Of a DNA stretch of 64,000 bases, positions 1 through 8,916 are shown one piece after another (the first letter of the stretch is position 1; the number at the start of each line of letters is the position of its first letter). This DNA comes from Vibrio sp. S17_S38. GTDB taxonomy: Bacteria; Pseudomonadota; Gammaproteobacteria; Enterobacterales; Vibrionaceae. Made by a program: the position numbers and the translations under genes. The notes under the pieces were generated by a model that worked only from the letters and a program-made list of their open reading frames with translations, was not told where the DNA came from and did no database searches. The DNA lies in assembly GCF_014694375.1 (NCBI RefSeq), contig NZ_JAAUWW010000005.1:141117-205116 (forward strand), read 5' to 3'.

Positions 1-484
1 GCATACGGTCCGCTTCGTCCAAAATTAGCCATTCAATCGCACGACAATCGAAGCGTTCGGCTTCAATATATTCCATCAAACGGCCAGGTGTTGCTACTAC
101 GATATCTTGTGTTGTTGCCAGAATATCTGCGTGATCTTGATACATTACCCCACCAGTAATGGTGAAGATATTTAAGCTAGTATTTTTCGCTAATGCACGA
201 GCTTGGTCTGCTACCTGCATCGCAAGTTCGCGGGTAGGTGTTAAGATCAATACTCGAGCAGGGCCGGCACGCTTACGAGGAAAATCTTGTAAAAACTGTA
301 ATGCTGGCAGAACAAATGCAGCTGTTTTACCCGTACCCGTTGGTGCAGAGGCAAGAATATCCTTACCTTCAAGTGCTTGTGGAATAGCTTCAGATTGAAT
401 TTGAGTTGGACGCTCGAACCCCATATCTTCAATAGCAGAAATAAGGTTTTGGTCTAGTTCGAGTTCAGCAAAAGTTCTGATCAC
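1..484 (-). CDS. srmB: ATP-dependent RNA helicase SrmB (5' part; gene runs off the left edge)
   Basis: DEAD-box helicase that helps assemble the 50S ribosomal subunit. Only the first 161 codons are in the window. They show the Q motif region (FERPTQIQ, residues 23-30), Walker A APTGTGKT (47-54), motif Ia PTRELA (83-88), motif Ib ATPGR (131-135) and the DEAD box (156-159) just at the edge. The start is a GTG at 484-482 with a GGAGA ribosome site six bases upstream; the N-terminus (MIRTFAELEL...) fits the SrmB family. The gene lies downstream of trmN6 on the same strand; the C-terminal RecA domain and tail are not visible, so SrmB rather than another DEAD-box paralogue rests on the N-terminal sequence and the trmN6 neighbour. 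Confidence 0.9.
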   Translation of the reverse strand, partial: MIRTFAELELDQNLISAIEDMGFERPTQIQSEAIPQALEGKDILASAPTGTGKTAAFVLPALQFLQDFPRKRAGPARVLILTPTRELAMQVADQARALAKNTSLNIFTITGGVMYQDHADILATTQDIVVATPGRLMEYIEAERFDCRAIEWLILDEADRM

Positions 485-557
485 GTATATTCTCCAGCAA
501 GCGTGTGGTTATGGATGTTACCACTCGCAATAAATAGGGATGGTAAAACGGTCGCGC

Positions 558-586
558 ATTATATACCCAAAGAGCTAAAAGTTACA
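558..586 (-). promoter_or_regulatory. Candidate promoter for srmB
   Basis: On the minus strand a perfect TATAAT (563-558) is followed by a GC-rich GCGC discriminator, about 75 bases before the srmB GTG. The -35 region is weak (near 581-586). The sequence abutting the -10 on its upstream side (CTTTGGGTATA) matches the terminal 11 bases of an ERIC palindrome, perhaps by chance. Confidence 0.35.
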
Positions 587-1292
587 TCTTTAAGTAAAAG
601 GCTTGAGTAAGAGTAATAAACGCCTCGCTGTATTGATTATCTTGATGTATCACCAATTCACTTGACTCTATTTCGGTGGGGATAAGTGTTAATTCCAATA
701 ATAGTCGATAGCTAGCTTTTTTAGACGTGGTATGAACATGGCATAAGCGGCTTAAAAACCAATATTGAGATAGTGCTAATTCAATAAAAGCAGTCCCTTC
801 CACTTTCGGTAAGATAAAACTGGCTTTGCCTTTTTTCGTTAGGTTTCTTTTGCATGCAGTTAATAATGCTTGATGAGATAAAGTTATAGTATGGCGAGCT
901 TGGGCACGTGCGTGATCTAAAGCGAGCTCCCCAGAGGTAAAATAAGGCGGATTACAAATAATACGATCAAAGCTTTTTTCAAATTTAGCTTCGGTAATAT
1001 TACCTTGTTGTACTTGTATTCTATCAGCCCAAGGACTTTGTGTGACGTTATGTTGCGCGGCTTGAGTTGCACCTTCATCAATATCGATTGCGTGTATTTG
1101 GCTTTGACTACTTCGCTGCGCGCACATTAATGCTAATAAACCGGTTCCCGTTCCAATATCGAGGATTTGATGTTCGTTCTGTAACTGTGCCCAAGCTCCG
1201 AGTAACACACCATCGGTACTGACTGCCATACCAGAGTGGCCTCTGGATATTGAAAATTGCTTGAAAGTAAAGCTCTTCATTTTATTCGTCAT
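582..1292 (-). CDS. trmN6: tRNA1(Val) (adenine37-N6)-methyltransferase TrmN6
   Basis: Methylates N6 of A37 in tRNA-Val(cmo5UAC) using S-adenosylmethionine; formerly YfiC. The 236-residue protein has the Rossmann SAM site LDIGTGTGLL (about 44-53) and the N6-adenine methyltransferase signature NPPY (114-117). The ending SEAFITLTQAFYLKM closely resembles the enterobacterial protein. The ATG at 1292 is used; a second ATG four codons on is equally possible, and the conserved part begins only after it. In E. coli trmN6 and srmB are neighbours, which agrees with the arrangement here, although here both read the same way. Confidence 0.93.
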   Translation of the reverse strand: MTNKMKSFTFKQFSISRGHSGMAVSTDGVLLGAWAQLQNEHQILDIGTGTGLLALMCAQRSSQSQIHAIDIDEGATQAAQHNVTQSPWADRIQVQQGNITEAKFEKSFDRIICNPPYFTSGELALDHARAQARHTITLSHQALLTACKRNLTKKGKASFILPKVEGTAFIELALSQYWFLSRLCHVHTTSKKASYRLLLELTLIPTEIESSELVIHQDNQYSEAFITLTQAFYLKM

Positions 1293-1588
1293 ATCAATGC
1301 TTAAGGTTTAATTAGTTATATATGCTATTTGTTATGTAATTGTTGGTTTTTTATCTTGATTTTTATGCAGGATTGATCAAGATTGTTAAGTTTTTTACTC
1401 TGATTAAATGCTCACAATGTGGTTTTTAGAACTGCCTATTGGTTTTAAATTTGCTATATAGTTTTGTTTTTTGTCGAAAGGTTGCGGATTATCTCTTTTT
1501 TCGCCATTATCTTGCTCCTGTTGTAATGGTGAGATTGTTACATTTTCAATTGCACCTTTATATCCACTTTTTTTGTTAAGGGTTTATT

Positions 1589-2923
1589 TTGAACCAAAAG
1601 TTAAAAATAACCGATATTATTGCTTTAGGCTTTATGTTGTTTGCATTCTTTTTAGGTGCTGGAAATATTATCTTTCCACCTCTTGCAGGTCAATTGGCTG
1701 GTGATGAGCTTATGCCTACCATGTTTGGCTTTTTAAGCACGGCGGTTGGATTGCCTTTATTAGGGATTATCGCGATTGCTGTCGTTGGTGGTGGATGGGA
1801 TAAATTGACGCAAGATTTACCTAAAAAGACTGCAACCATTGTCGCTGTATTGTTCTTTATTATTATTGGCCCTGCGTTTGCTGCTCCTCGTACTGGTTTA
1901 GTGGCTTATGAAATGGGAATTAAACCATTTTTAGATAATCCGTCACAAATGCAATTAACCTTCTTTTCTATCGTCTTTTTTGTGGTCGCTATCTCTTTTT
2001 CTTGGTCACAAGGTAAGTTGCTTGATGTGATTGGTAAGGTGCTGACACCCGTTTTATTTCTGGGTTTAGCGATTTTATCTGTGATGGTATTTTTGAATCC
2101 ACAAGGTGAGATCTTAGCCGCTCAAGCTAATTATATTCAGCAGCCCTTCAGTACAGGTTTTCTTGATGGTTATAATACCATGGATACCTTTGCTTCTTTG
2201 ATGTTTGGTACTTTGATAATTGAAGCACTACGCAGTAAAAAAATTATTGAAAAATCTGCGGTAACGAAATACGTTATTTATGCTGCATTTATTGCGGCTA
2301 CAGGTTTGGCTTTGGTGTATATCTCATTGTTCTATTTGGGGGCAACCAGTAACTCTATTGCTTCTGGTTTAGATAATGGTGGCGCGATTCTGAGTATTTA
2401 TGTGCAAGCATTATTTGGTACTGAAGGGCAGTTCGTTTTATCAACCATTGTATTGTTAGCATGTTTAACAACATCGATTGGTTTGATTTCCGCTTGTGCC
2501 GATTACTTTAGTTCATTAACGCCAATAAGCTATAAAGCTTGGGTTGTGGTCGTCGGTTCGGTTTGTGCGTTAGTGGCTAATGTTGGATTGTCACAGCTGA
2601 TCACATTATCTGTGCCGGTATTGTTTGCATTATATCCGGTCGCGATTGCGATTGTTTTCCTAACGTTAGTTCGTTTTCGTTTGCCGAATCGCCCATTAGC
2701 CTATCGAGCTGTTGTATTAATCTCGCTACTCTTTGCCTTAATTGATGCAGGTAAAGTGGTGGGTATTGATATGTCAGCCTTGAAGTTCTTGCCACTATTT
2801 GATTATGGTATGGCGTGGATGTTGCCGACACTGGTTACTATCTTTTTTATGTTAATTGTTCCGAAAAAAGTGGACGACCAAGAAGATGAAGTATCAGTCA
2901 ATAGCGAAGCTGAAGTAGTTTAA
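1589..2923 (+). CDS. brnQ: Branched-chain amino acid:sodium symporter BrnQ (TTG start)
   Basis: LIVCS-family inner-membrane carrier that imports leucine, isoleucine and valine with Na+. The 444-aa product is almost wholly hydrophobic, with about twelve predicted membrane segments and the family's N-terminal block IIALGFMLFAFFLGAGNIIFPP. The start is a TTG at 1589 with AAGGG at 1578-1582; the next ATG (1634) would cut into the first conserved segment, so TTG is preferred. It stands alone, divergent from trmN6, with a 296-bp gap upstream in which I see no gene, and ends at a bidirectional terminator. The acidic C-terminal tail is probably cytoplasmic. Confidence 0.92.
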   Translation: MNQKLKITDIIALGFMLFAFFLGAGNIIFPPLAGQLAGDELMPTMFGFLSTAVGLPLLGIIAIAVVGGGWDKLTQDLPKKTATIVAVLFFIIIGPAFAAPRTGLVAYEMGIKPFLDNPSQMQLTFFSIVFFVVAISFSWSQGKLLDVIGKVLTPVLFLGLAILSVMVFLNPQGEILAAQANYIQQPFSTGFLDGYNTMDTFASLMFGTLIIEALRSKKIIEKSAVTKYVIYAAFIAATGLALVYISLFYLGATSNSIASGLDNGGAILSIYVQALFGTEGQFVLSTIVLLACLTTSIGLISACADYFSSLTPISYKAWVVVVGSVCALVANVGLSQLITLSVPVLFALYPVAIAIVFLTLVRFRLPNRPLAYRAVVLISLLFALIDAGKVVGIDMSALKFLPLFDYGMAWMLPTLVTIFFMLIVPKKVDDQEDEVSVNSEAEVV

Positions 2924-2964
2924 AGCATTGAAATAATACGATGATGTTATAAAAATGAATGCTT

Positions 2965-2999
2965 AAAAAAGGCTTAATGTTCAATCATTAAGCCTTTTT
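2965..2999. terminator. Bidirectional intrinsic terminator between brnQ and fldB
   Basis: A-tract, stem GGCTTAATG / CATTAAGCC around a six-base loop, then a T-tract. It can serve brnQ (+) and the converging fldB (-). Confidence 0.85.
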
Positions 3000-3022
3000 A
3001 TTCGACATTTAGATGCAAGGTT

Positions 3023-3541
3023 TTACAAGCTGTCGTGATATTCAATGAGGATTTGTTCGCACCAAATGGCTAAACGATCATCTGTAAGTTCGTATTGTGA
3101 ATCTTCATCTAATGCCAAACCGACAAAGAATTGTTTGTCTTCGGTTAGCGCTTTAGATTGTTCAAATAGGTAACCTTCATTTGGCCAGTAACCTAAGAAT
3201 TGGCAACCGGTGGCTTGTAATTCATCATGCAATAATCCCATCGCATCTAAAAACCATTCTCCATAACCTTCCTGATCGCCAAGCCCAAATAAAGCAATAT
3301 GTTTATTGTTTAACGTTAGTCCATCAAGTTGTTGCCACACCGCGTTCCAGTCTTCTTGGATTTCTCCAAAGTCCCATGTTGATATGCCAAGGAGAAGAAA
3401 ATCATAATCTTGTAAAGTCGCGACTGGTGTGTCTTTGATATTGTAGATATCAACTAAATCCTCACCCATGATGGCGCGGATTTTTTCAGAAACCATTTCG
3501 GTATAACAAGTGCTGGAGCCATAGAATAGACCAATTTTCAT
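3023..3541 (-). CDS. fldB: Flavodoxin 2 FldB
   Basis: Long-chain flavodoxin carrying FMN as a low-potential electron donor. The FMN phosphate loop GSSTCYTE is at residues 8-15 and the aromatic FMN-contacting loop GISTWDFGE is conserved, as is the [10 protein letters not shown] block. An upstream in-frame ATG (3589) exists, but the family begins [10 protein letters not shown], so the ATG at 3541 is chosen (172 aa, against 173 in E. coli). It converges with brnQ and is divergent from xerD, as in enterobacteria where fldB and xerD are also adjacent. The STCYTEM loop distinguishes FldB from FldA. Confidence 0.93.
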   Translation of the reverse strand: MKIGLFYGSSTCYTEMVSEKIRAIMGEDLVDIYNIKDTPVATLQDYDFLLLGISTWDFGEIQEDWNAVWQQLDGLTLNNKHIALFGLGDQEGYGEWFLDAMGLLHDELQATGCQFLGYWPNEGYLFEQSKALTEDKQFFVGLALDEDSQYELTDDRLAIWCEQILIEYHDSL

Positions 3542-3673
3542 AAATAAATCTTTGCAAGTGATGAATGATATGGATGAGTATTCTAGCAAATATCAAATCA
3601 AAAAGGGTGGTAATTACAGATCGTCTGCCGTAACCTCGCTTGCATCGGTAAAAGTCATTTATGAGGTTAGGTC

Positions 3674-4579
3674 GTGGAGGTAAAACAAGCGGAGTTAATT
3701 TTAGTTGAGCGCTTTTTAGATGCGATTTGGCTAGAAAAGGGATTATCTGAAAATACGTTACAGTCTTATCGTCACGATTTAGATCGTTTAGTTGGGTGGA
3801 TGATGGATTCATCGCTGACTTGGTTGACGATTCAACACCTTGATCTTCAAACGTATCAGGCTTGGTTAGTTGATAAAGACTATAAACAAACGACTCGAGC
3901 TAGGATGCTTTCAGCTATCCGTCGATTTTTTCAATATTTAACTCGTGAAAAAGTCCGTGAAGATGATCCTAGTTCATTATTACTAATGCCGAAATTACCC
4001 AAGCGTTTACCTAAAGATTTATCTGAGCAACAAATTGATGATCTTTTAATGGCACCTATTGTGGAGGACCCGATTGAGCTACGTGATAAAGCTATGCTGG
4101 AATTATTGTATGCTACGGGGTTACGTGTGACTGAATTAATTAGTCTCACAATGGAAAATATGAACTTGCGTCAAGGCGTAGTAAGAGTGATTGGTAAAGG
4201 TGGTAAAGAGCGATTAGTTCCTATGGGAGAGAATGCGATTGAGTGGATTGAAACCTTCTTAGAGCAAGGTCGACCAGCATTGTTAGGGGAGAAAAGCTCT
4301 GATGTGGTATTTCCTAGTAAACGAGCTAGACAAATGACAAGGCAAACCTTTTGGCACCGTATTAAATTTTATGCCGTGCATGCTGGGATTGATACAGAAG
4401 CCTTATCACCTCACGTATTGCGTCATGCTTTTGCAACGCACTTATTGAATCATGGGGCGGATCTTCGTGTGGTACAAATGCTGTTGGGCCATAGTGACTT
4501 ATCGACCACACAAATTTATACTCATGTTGCCACGGAGCGATTGAAACAAATCCATCAAGAGCATCATCCACGCGCTTAA
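3674..4579 (+). CDS. xerD: Site-specific tyrosine recombinase XerD (GTG start)
   Basis: Works with XerC at dif to resolve chromosome dimers at division. The 301-aa protein has an N-terminal core-binding SAM-like domain (about 8-95) and a C-terminal catalytic domain with all six active residues visible: R151 (TGLRVTEL), K175 (GKGGKER), H247 and R250 (HVLRH), H273 (LGHSD) and nucleophile Y282 (TQIYTH). The start is GTG 3674 with a GAGG-type ribosome site. It leads the xerD-dsbC-yqfB-recJ cluster, an order shared with many gammaproteobacteria except for the yqfB insertion. The gene is unrelated to the recombinases at 55-60 kb and is the host housekeeping enzyme. Confidence 0.96.
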   Translation: MEVKQAELILVERFLDAIWLEKGLSENTLQSYRHDLDRLVGWMMDSSLTWLTIQHLDLQTYQAWLVDKDYKQTTRARMLSAIRRFFQYLTREKVREDDPSSLLLMPKLPKRLPKDLSEQQIDDLLMAPIVEDPIELRDKAMLELLYATGLRVTELISLTMENMNLRQGVVRVIGKGGKERLVPMGENAIEWIETFLEQGRPALLGEKSSDVVFPSKRARQMTRQTFWHRIKFYAVHAGIDTEALSPHVLRHAFATHLLNHGADLRVVQMLLGHSDLSTTQIYTHVATERLKQIHQEHHPRA

Positions 4580-4623
4580 TCCTTTTTATTCTAATATTTT
4601 ATTTCAAATTGGTAAGGTGAATC

Positions 4624-5376
4624 ATGCGTTATTCAGTCTTTATTCGTCACAGTTTTATGGCATTGCTTGCTTGTGTTTCATTTATGACGCAAGCGGCCGA
4701 TAGTCAATCAGTTGATAACACAATAAATAAGCAAGAAATTGCCTCACGTTTTAGCAAGCTAGGTTTAAATGCTACGGAGATCCAAGCCTCTCCCATTGCA
4801 GGGCTTGCTGAAGTGACGACAAGCCAAGGTGTTTTTTATGTCACCGCAAATGGTGATTATTTTCTGCAAGGTAAACTGTACTCGTTAGACAAAGAAGGTA
4901 ATTTCACTGACTTAATGGCGAAGAAATATGCCCAAATGGTCGAAAAGTTTGCCGATGATATGATTGTCTATAAAGCAAAAAATGAAAAATATGTGGTGAC
5001 AGTATTTACCGATATTACTTGCGGTTATTGCGTTAAGTTGCACAAAGATATGCAAGGTTACAATGATTTAGGTATTACCGTGCGTTATATGGCTTACCCA
5101 CGCCAAGGACCAAGAGGTGATGTTGCCTCTAGTATGGCAAAAGTGTGGTGTGCCGATGATAAGAAATCGGCTCTGGACGCGGTTAAATTAAATCGTAGTT
5201 TTGATTTTGATAGTAAAAACTTACCGACATGCCAGAAAATGATTGAAGACCAATATGCCTTTGGTGCGCTAGTGGGCATTAGCGGTACACCTGCTATTTT
5301 GCTTTCCAATGGTCAGTTAGTTGGTGGTTACTTACCGCCAAGCGATTTAATTAAAACGTTGGAGTCGATGAGATAA
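4624..5376 (+). CDS. dsbC: Periplasmic thiol:disulfide isomerase DsbC
   Basis: Homodimeric V-shaped isomerase that reshuffles wrong disulfides in periplasmic proteins and is kept reduced by DsbD. A Sec signal peptide (residues 1-25, ending TQAA) precedes the N-terminal dimerisation domain; the thioredoxin fold carries the CGYC redox motif (133-136), the cis-proline loop GTPAIL, and a second cysteine pair. 250 aa, slightly longer than E. coli DsbC. It sits 44 bases behind xerD and its TAA overlaps the next ATG by one base, indicating translational coupling to yqfB. Confidence 0.95.
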   Translation: MRYSVFIRHSFMALLACVSFMTQAADSQSVDNTINKQEIASRFSKLGLNATEIQASPIAGLAEVTTSQGVFYVTANGDYFLQGKLYSLDKEGNFTDLMAKKYAQMVEKFADDMIVYKAKNEKYVVTVFTDITCGYCVKLHKDMQGYNDLGITVRYMAYPRQGPRGDVASSMAKVWCADDKKSALDAVKLNRSFDFDSKNLPTCQKMIEDQYAFGALVGISGTPAILLSNGQLVGGYLPPSDLIKTLESMR

Positions 5377-5726
5377 TGAGTGCTGAATCACCATTGACCA
5401 ATCAAGAACAACCAACAGAGATGACTTTTTTTGCTCGCTTTGAATCTGATATTCTGGCTGGTAAGAAAACTATTACTATTCGAGATGAAGCTGAGAGTCA
5501 TTATGTACCCAATAGTGTGGTGACGGTTTCAACTTTAGAGCAAGGTCGTGTTTTCTGTCAGCTTCAAATTGATTCTGTGGAACCGATTTTGTTTTCCAAC
5601 CTGAATGAATTTCATGCGCAGCAAGAGAACATGACACTAGATGAATTAAAAACCGTAATCTCAGATATTTATCCGGATCTTAATGCTCTCTATGTCATTC
5701 ATTACCACTTGATTTCTTCTCAATAA
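5376..5726 (+). CDS. yqfB: N4-acetylcytidine amidohydrolase, ASCH-domain protein YqfB
   Basis: Small enzyme that hydrolyses N4-acetylcytidine to cytidine, as shown for E. coli YqfB. The 116 residues hold one ASCH domain with the family-typical ILAGKKTITIRDEAESH block and the later AQQENMTLDELKTVISDIYP stretch. About 18 extra N-terminal residues precede the conserved part. The ATG overlaps the dsbC stop by one base and recJ follows 15 bases on, so it appears to be an insertion into the conserved dsbC-recJ operon. The family assignment is strong; activity here is inferred. Confidence 0.88.
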   Translation: MSAESPLTNQEQPTEMTFFARFESDILAGKKTITIRDEAESHYVPNSVVTVSTLEQGRVFCQLQIDSVEPILFSNLNEFHAQQENMTLDELKTVISDIYPDLNALYVIHYHLISSQ

Positions 5727-5741
5727 AGAACGCTATTATTT

Positions 5742-7532
5742 ATGACTGCTATTACCCGACGCCCAGATGTTGATGTTGCATTATTACCAGATTCTATTCC
5801 GGCATTGCTTCGACGCCTTTATTTGAATCGTAATATTACCGATGCGACACAATTAGAAAGAGGGGCGAAAGGGCTACATTCTTACCAATCGTTGCATGGC
5901 ATTACTCTTGCAGTTGAGCTGTTATTTGAGGCAATTAAAACTAATCAACGCATTATTGTAGTCGGAGATTTTGATGCCGATGGAGCCACCAGTTCGGCAT
6001 TATCGGTATTAGCGATCCGTATGCTTGGCAGTAATAATGTGGATTATTTAGTCCCTAATCGATTTGAAGATGGTTACGGATTAAGCCCTGAAGTGGTTGA
6101 TCAAGCTATCGAACTTGGCGCGCAAGTGATCATGACTGTGGATAATGGTGTTTCCTCAATTGATGGTGTTGCTTATGCCAAGCTGCAAGGCTTAAAAGTC
6201 ATTGTGACCGATCACCATTTGCCGGGATATGAATTACCCAATGCGGATGCCATGGTGAATCCTAATTTGCAAGAATGTTCATTTCCGTCTAAAGCCTTAG
6301 CTGGCGTTGGTGTTGCTTTTTATCTTATGTTGGCGTTGCGAGCACAAATGCGTCAACAAAATTGGTTTGCTGAACAGAATATTGCTGAGCCAAACTTAGC
6401 GGAGTTGCTTGATCTTGTTGCGCTTGGCACGGTGGCTGATGTTGTGGCTTTAGATGAAAACAACCGCATTTTAGTACATCAAGGTTTGCAACGTATTCGC
6501 GCCGGAAAAGCTCGGCCAGGCATTCAAGCGCTTATTGAGGTGGCAAAGCGAGATGCAAAAAAATTAGTCGCCTCCGATTTTGGCTTTGCATTAGGTCCAA
6601 GGCTCAATGCTGCCGGCCGTTTAGAAGATATGTCGTATGGGGTTGAATTACTGCTTTGTAACAATATCCATGCAGCAAGAAGAATGGCCAGTGAGCTTGA
6701 TGGTTTAAATCAAATGCGCCGTGAGATTGAGCAAGGCATGAAGCAAGAAGCGATGGCATTTTGTGAACGATTACTTAATGGTAAAGATTGCTTAGCTAAA
6801 GACAGCCAATTGCCGTACGGGGTGACTTTATATCAAGCTGATTGGCACCAAGGTGTAATCGGCATTTTAGCCTCGAGAATTAAAGATGAATTTTATCGAC
6901 CAGTGATTGCATTTGCTGACGGTGGCGAAGATAACCAAGGTATTGCAGTCATAAAAGGATCTTGCCGTTCAATTGCTGGTTTACATATGCGTGATGTATT
7001 AGATCGAATTGATACTCAAAATCCAGGTGTGATCATTAAATTTGGTGGTCATGCGATGGCTGCCGGCCTAACAATTCAACGCGATCAATATCAACACTTC
7101 AGCCAATTATTTGATCAAGCGGTTCGCTCCGAGTTGGATGAATCCGACCTTAAAGGTGTAATATTATCCGATGGCGAATTGTCTCCTGAAGAGTTCTCTA
7201 TGCAAACCGCTGAAATATTACGAGCTGGTGGCCCGTGGGGACAAGCTTTTCCTGAACCTGTATTTGATGGTGAGTTTAAGTTGCTTCATCAAAAACTGGT
7301 GGGTGAAAAGCATTTGAAAATGATGCTAGAACCTATTTTTTCAAATCAAGAAGGGCAAGGTAATCGCACTAATATTATGATTGATGCCATCGCTTTTAAT
7401 ATTGATTTACGCCGCTGGCCTGATACTTCCGTTAAAACTGTTCATTTAGCGTATAAGCTCGATATTAATGAGTTTAGAGGTAACCAATCATTGCAATTAA
7501 TGGTGGATCATTTAGAGGCTATACCCAACTAA
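5742..7532 (+). CDS. recJ: Single-stranded-DNA-specific 5'-3' exonuclease RecJ
   Basis: Degrades single-stranded DNA in RecF-pathway recombination, base-excision and mismatch repair. 596 aa. The DHH phosphoesterase motifs are visible: VVGDFDADGATSS, the TVDNGVSS stretch and VTDHHLPG; the DHHA1 domain includes the FGGHAMAAGL motif, followed by an OB-fold region. Last gene of the xerD-dsbC-yqfB-recJ cluster. The final codons (Ile-Pro-Asn-stop) are supplied by the left end of an ERIC palindrome that begins at 7520, so the natural C-terminus may have been trimmed or replaced. Confidence 0.95.
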   Translation: MTAITRRPDVDVALLPDSIPALLRRLYLNRNITDATQLERGAKGLHSYQSLHGITLAVELLFEAIKTNQRIIVVGDFDADGATSSALSVLAIRMLGSNNVDYLVPNRFEDGYGLSPEVVDQAIELGAQVIMTVDNGVSSIDGVAYAKLQGLKVIVTDHHLPGYELPNADAMVNPNLQECSFPSKALAGVGVAFYLMLALRAQMRQQNWFAEQNIAEPNLAELLDLVALGTVADVVALDENNRILVHQGLQRIRAGKARPGIQALIEVAKRDAKKLVASDFGFALGPRLNAAGRLEDMSYGVELLLCNNIHAARRMASELDGLNQMRREIEQGMKQEAMAFCERLLNGKDCLAKDSQLPYGVTLYQADWHQGVIGILASRIKDEFYRPVIAFADGGEDNQGIAVIKGSCRSIAGLHMRDVLDRIDTQNPGVIIKFGGHAMAAGLTIQRDQYQHFSQLFDQAVRSELDESDLKGVILSDGELSPEEFSMQTAEILRAGGPWGQAFPEPVFDGEFKLLHQKLVGEKHLKMMLEPIFSNQEGQGNRTNIMIDAIAFNIDLRRWPDTSVKTVHLAYKLDINEFRGNQSLQLMVDHLEAIPN

Positions 7533-7645
7533 TTGAAGTTGCAGTGAGATGGGAAATAAAAGAAGCCCCATTAGATTAACGATCCTAAGTGATTAGGCAG
7601 AATGAGAATACCAACAAAGCGGCATCTTCAAGTCAGACGAGTATA
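7520..7645. repeat. ERIC palindrome, full-length copy overlapping the recJ stop
   Basis: 126 bp with terminal TATACCCA... and ...GAGTATA, inner arms of the type TTGAAGTTGCAG / GGCATCTTCAAG, and central CCCCATTAGATT / GTGATTAGGCAG. This matches the general plan of the enterobacterial repetitive intergenic consensus. The arms have drifted and no long perfect stem remains. It overlaps the last 13 bases of recJ. Confidence 0.8.
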
Positions 7646-7740
7646 AATAGTGATCTGAAAACACTGTGAAATTCAAGTGTATTTATGTAGAATCGTCGGG
7701 TTAAAACAAACCTATTTCTCCAAATTAGCGATGAGCCAAA

Positions 7741-8839
7741 ATGTTTGAAATCAATCCTATCAAAAACCGCCTTCAAGACGTTGCCGAGCGCACAAACGTT
7801 TTGAGGGGGTATCTTTGACTATGATGCCAAGAAAGAGCGTCTAGAAGAAGTTAACGCAGAACTTGAACAACCCGATGTTTGGAATGAACCTGAACGTGCT
7901 CAAGCCCTTGGTAAAGAACGCGCTTCATTAGAAGCGGTGGTCGAAACCATCGATCTTCTTGACCAAGGCGGCGAAGATGTAGAAGGTTTATTGGAACTGG
8001 CTGTTGAAGAAGAAGACCAAGAAACTTTCGATGAAATTGAACCTGAACTCGCTGAGCTTGAAGGAAAACTCGCTAAGCTTGAGTTCCGTCGTATGTTTTC
8101 GGGCGATCATGATCCATCAGATTGCTATATTGATTTGCAATCAGGCTCTGGTGGTACAGAGGCTCAAGATTGGACATCAATGATGTTGCGTATGTACTTA
8201 CGCTGGGCTGAATCCAAAGGCTTTAAAACTGAAATCATTGAAGTATCAGACGGAGATGTTGCTGGTCTTAAAGGTGCGACAGTACGTGTGAGTGGCGAAT
8301 ACGCTTATGGTTGGTTACGTACCGAAACGGGGGTTCATCGTTTAGTGCGTAAATCTCCATTTGATTCAGGTGGCCGCCGTCATACTTCATTTGCTTCTGC
8401 ATTTATTTATCCTGAAATTGACGACAACATTCAAATCGATATTAATCCATCGGATCTGCGTATTGATGTGTACCGTGCTTCGGGCGCGGGTGGACAACAT
8501 GTTAACACCACCGAATCAGCGGTGCGTATTACGCACGTTCCAACCAATATTGTGGTGCAATGTCAAAACGATCGTTCTCAGCATAAGAACAAAGATCAAG
8601 CAATGAAACAATTGCGCGCTAAGTTATTTGAGTATGAATTGCAAAAGCAAAATGCAGAAAAACAAGCCAGTGAAGACTCGAAATCAGACATCGGTTGGGG
8701 CAGTCAAATCCGCTCTTATGTATTAGATGACTCACGGATTAAAGATTTACGTACTGGCATCGAAAATCGTAATACTCAAGCTGTATTAGATGGCGATTTA
8801 GACAAATTTATTGAAGCAAGTTTGAAATCAGGTTTGTAG
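7741..8839 (+). CDS. prfB: Peptide chain release factor 2 (programmed +1 frameshift)
   Basis: RF2 recognises UGA and UAA and triggers peptide release. The gene is in two frames: codons 1-25 from ATG 7741 reach CTT TGA (7813-7818), and after a +1 shift reading continues with GAC at 7817 to TAG 8839, giving 365 aa as in E. coli. The peptidyl-hydrolysis motif GGQ lies in SGAGGQHVN and the SPF codon-recognition tripeptide in [10 protein letters not shown]. The frame beginning at 7937 is only the downstream part of this protein. lysS follows 77 bases later, the usual prfB-lysS pair. An internal Shine-Dalgarno-like AGGGGG drives the shift. Confidence 0.97.
7804..7819 (+). promoter_or_regulatory. 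prfB autoregulatory frameshift site
   Basis: AGGGGG TAT CTT TGA C: a Shine-Dalgarno-like element, the slippery CTT (7813-7815), and in-frame UGA (7816-7818) in the poor context UGAC. When RF2 is scarce the ribosome slips +1 and makes RF2. Identical in layout to the E. coli site. Confidence 0.97.
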
Positions 8840-8916
8840 TTGAAACCAGAAACTTGCAAAAAATAGCAAAATAATTTTCGAAAGAAGAAACCAATTTACT
8901 AATTTAAGGGCACCTG

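Noticed and set aside
1471..1704. Small cysteine-rich ORF ahead of brnQ
   Set aside because: It overlaps the brnQ start in another frame, has no ribosome site and resembles no family.
3486..3812. Minus-strand ORF between fldB and xerD
   Set aside because: Overlaps the 5' ends of both genes, with no sensible product.
7937..8839. Separate release-factor gene starting at ATG 7937
   Set aside because: It is the downstream part of prfB, which begins at 7741 and is joined by the +1 frameshift.
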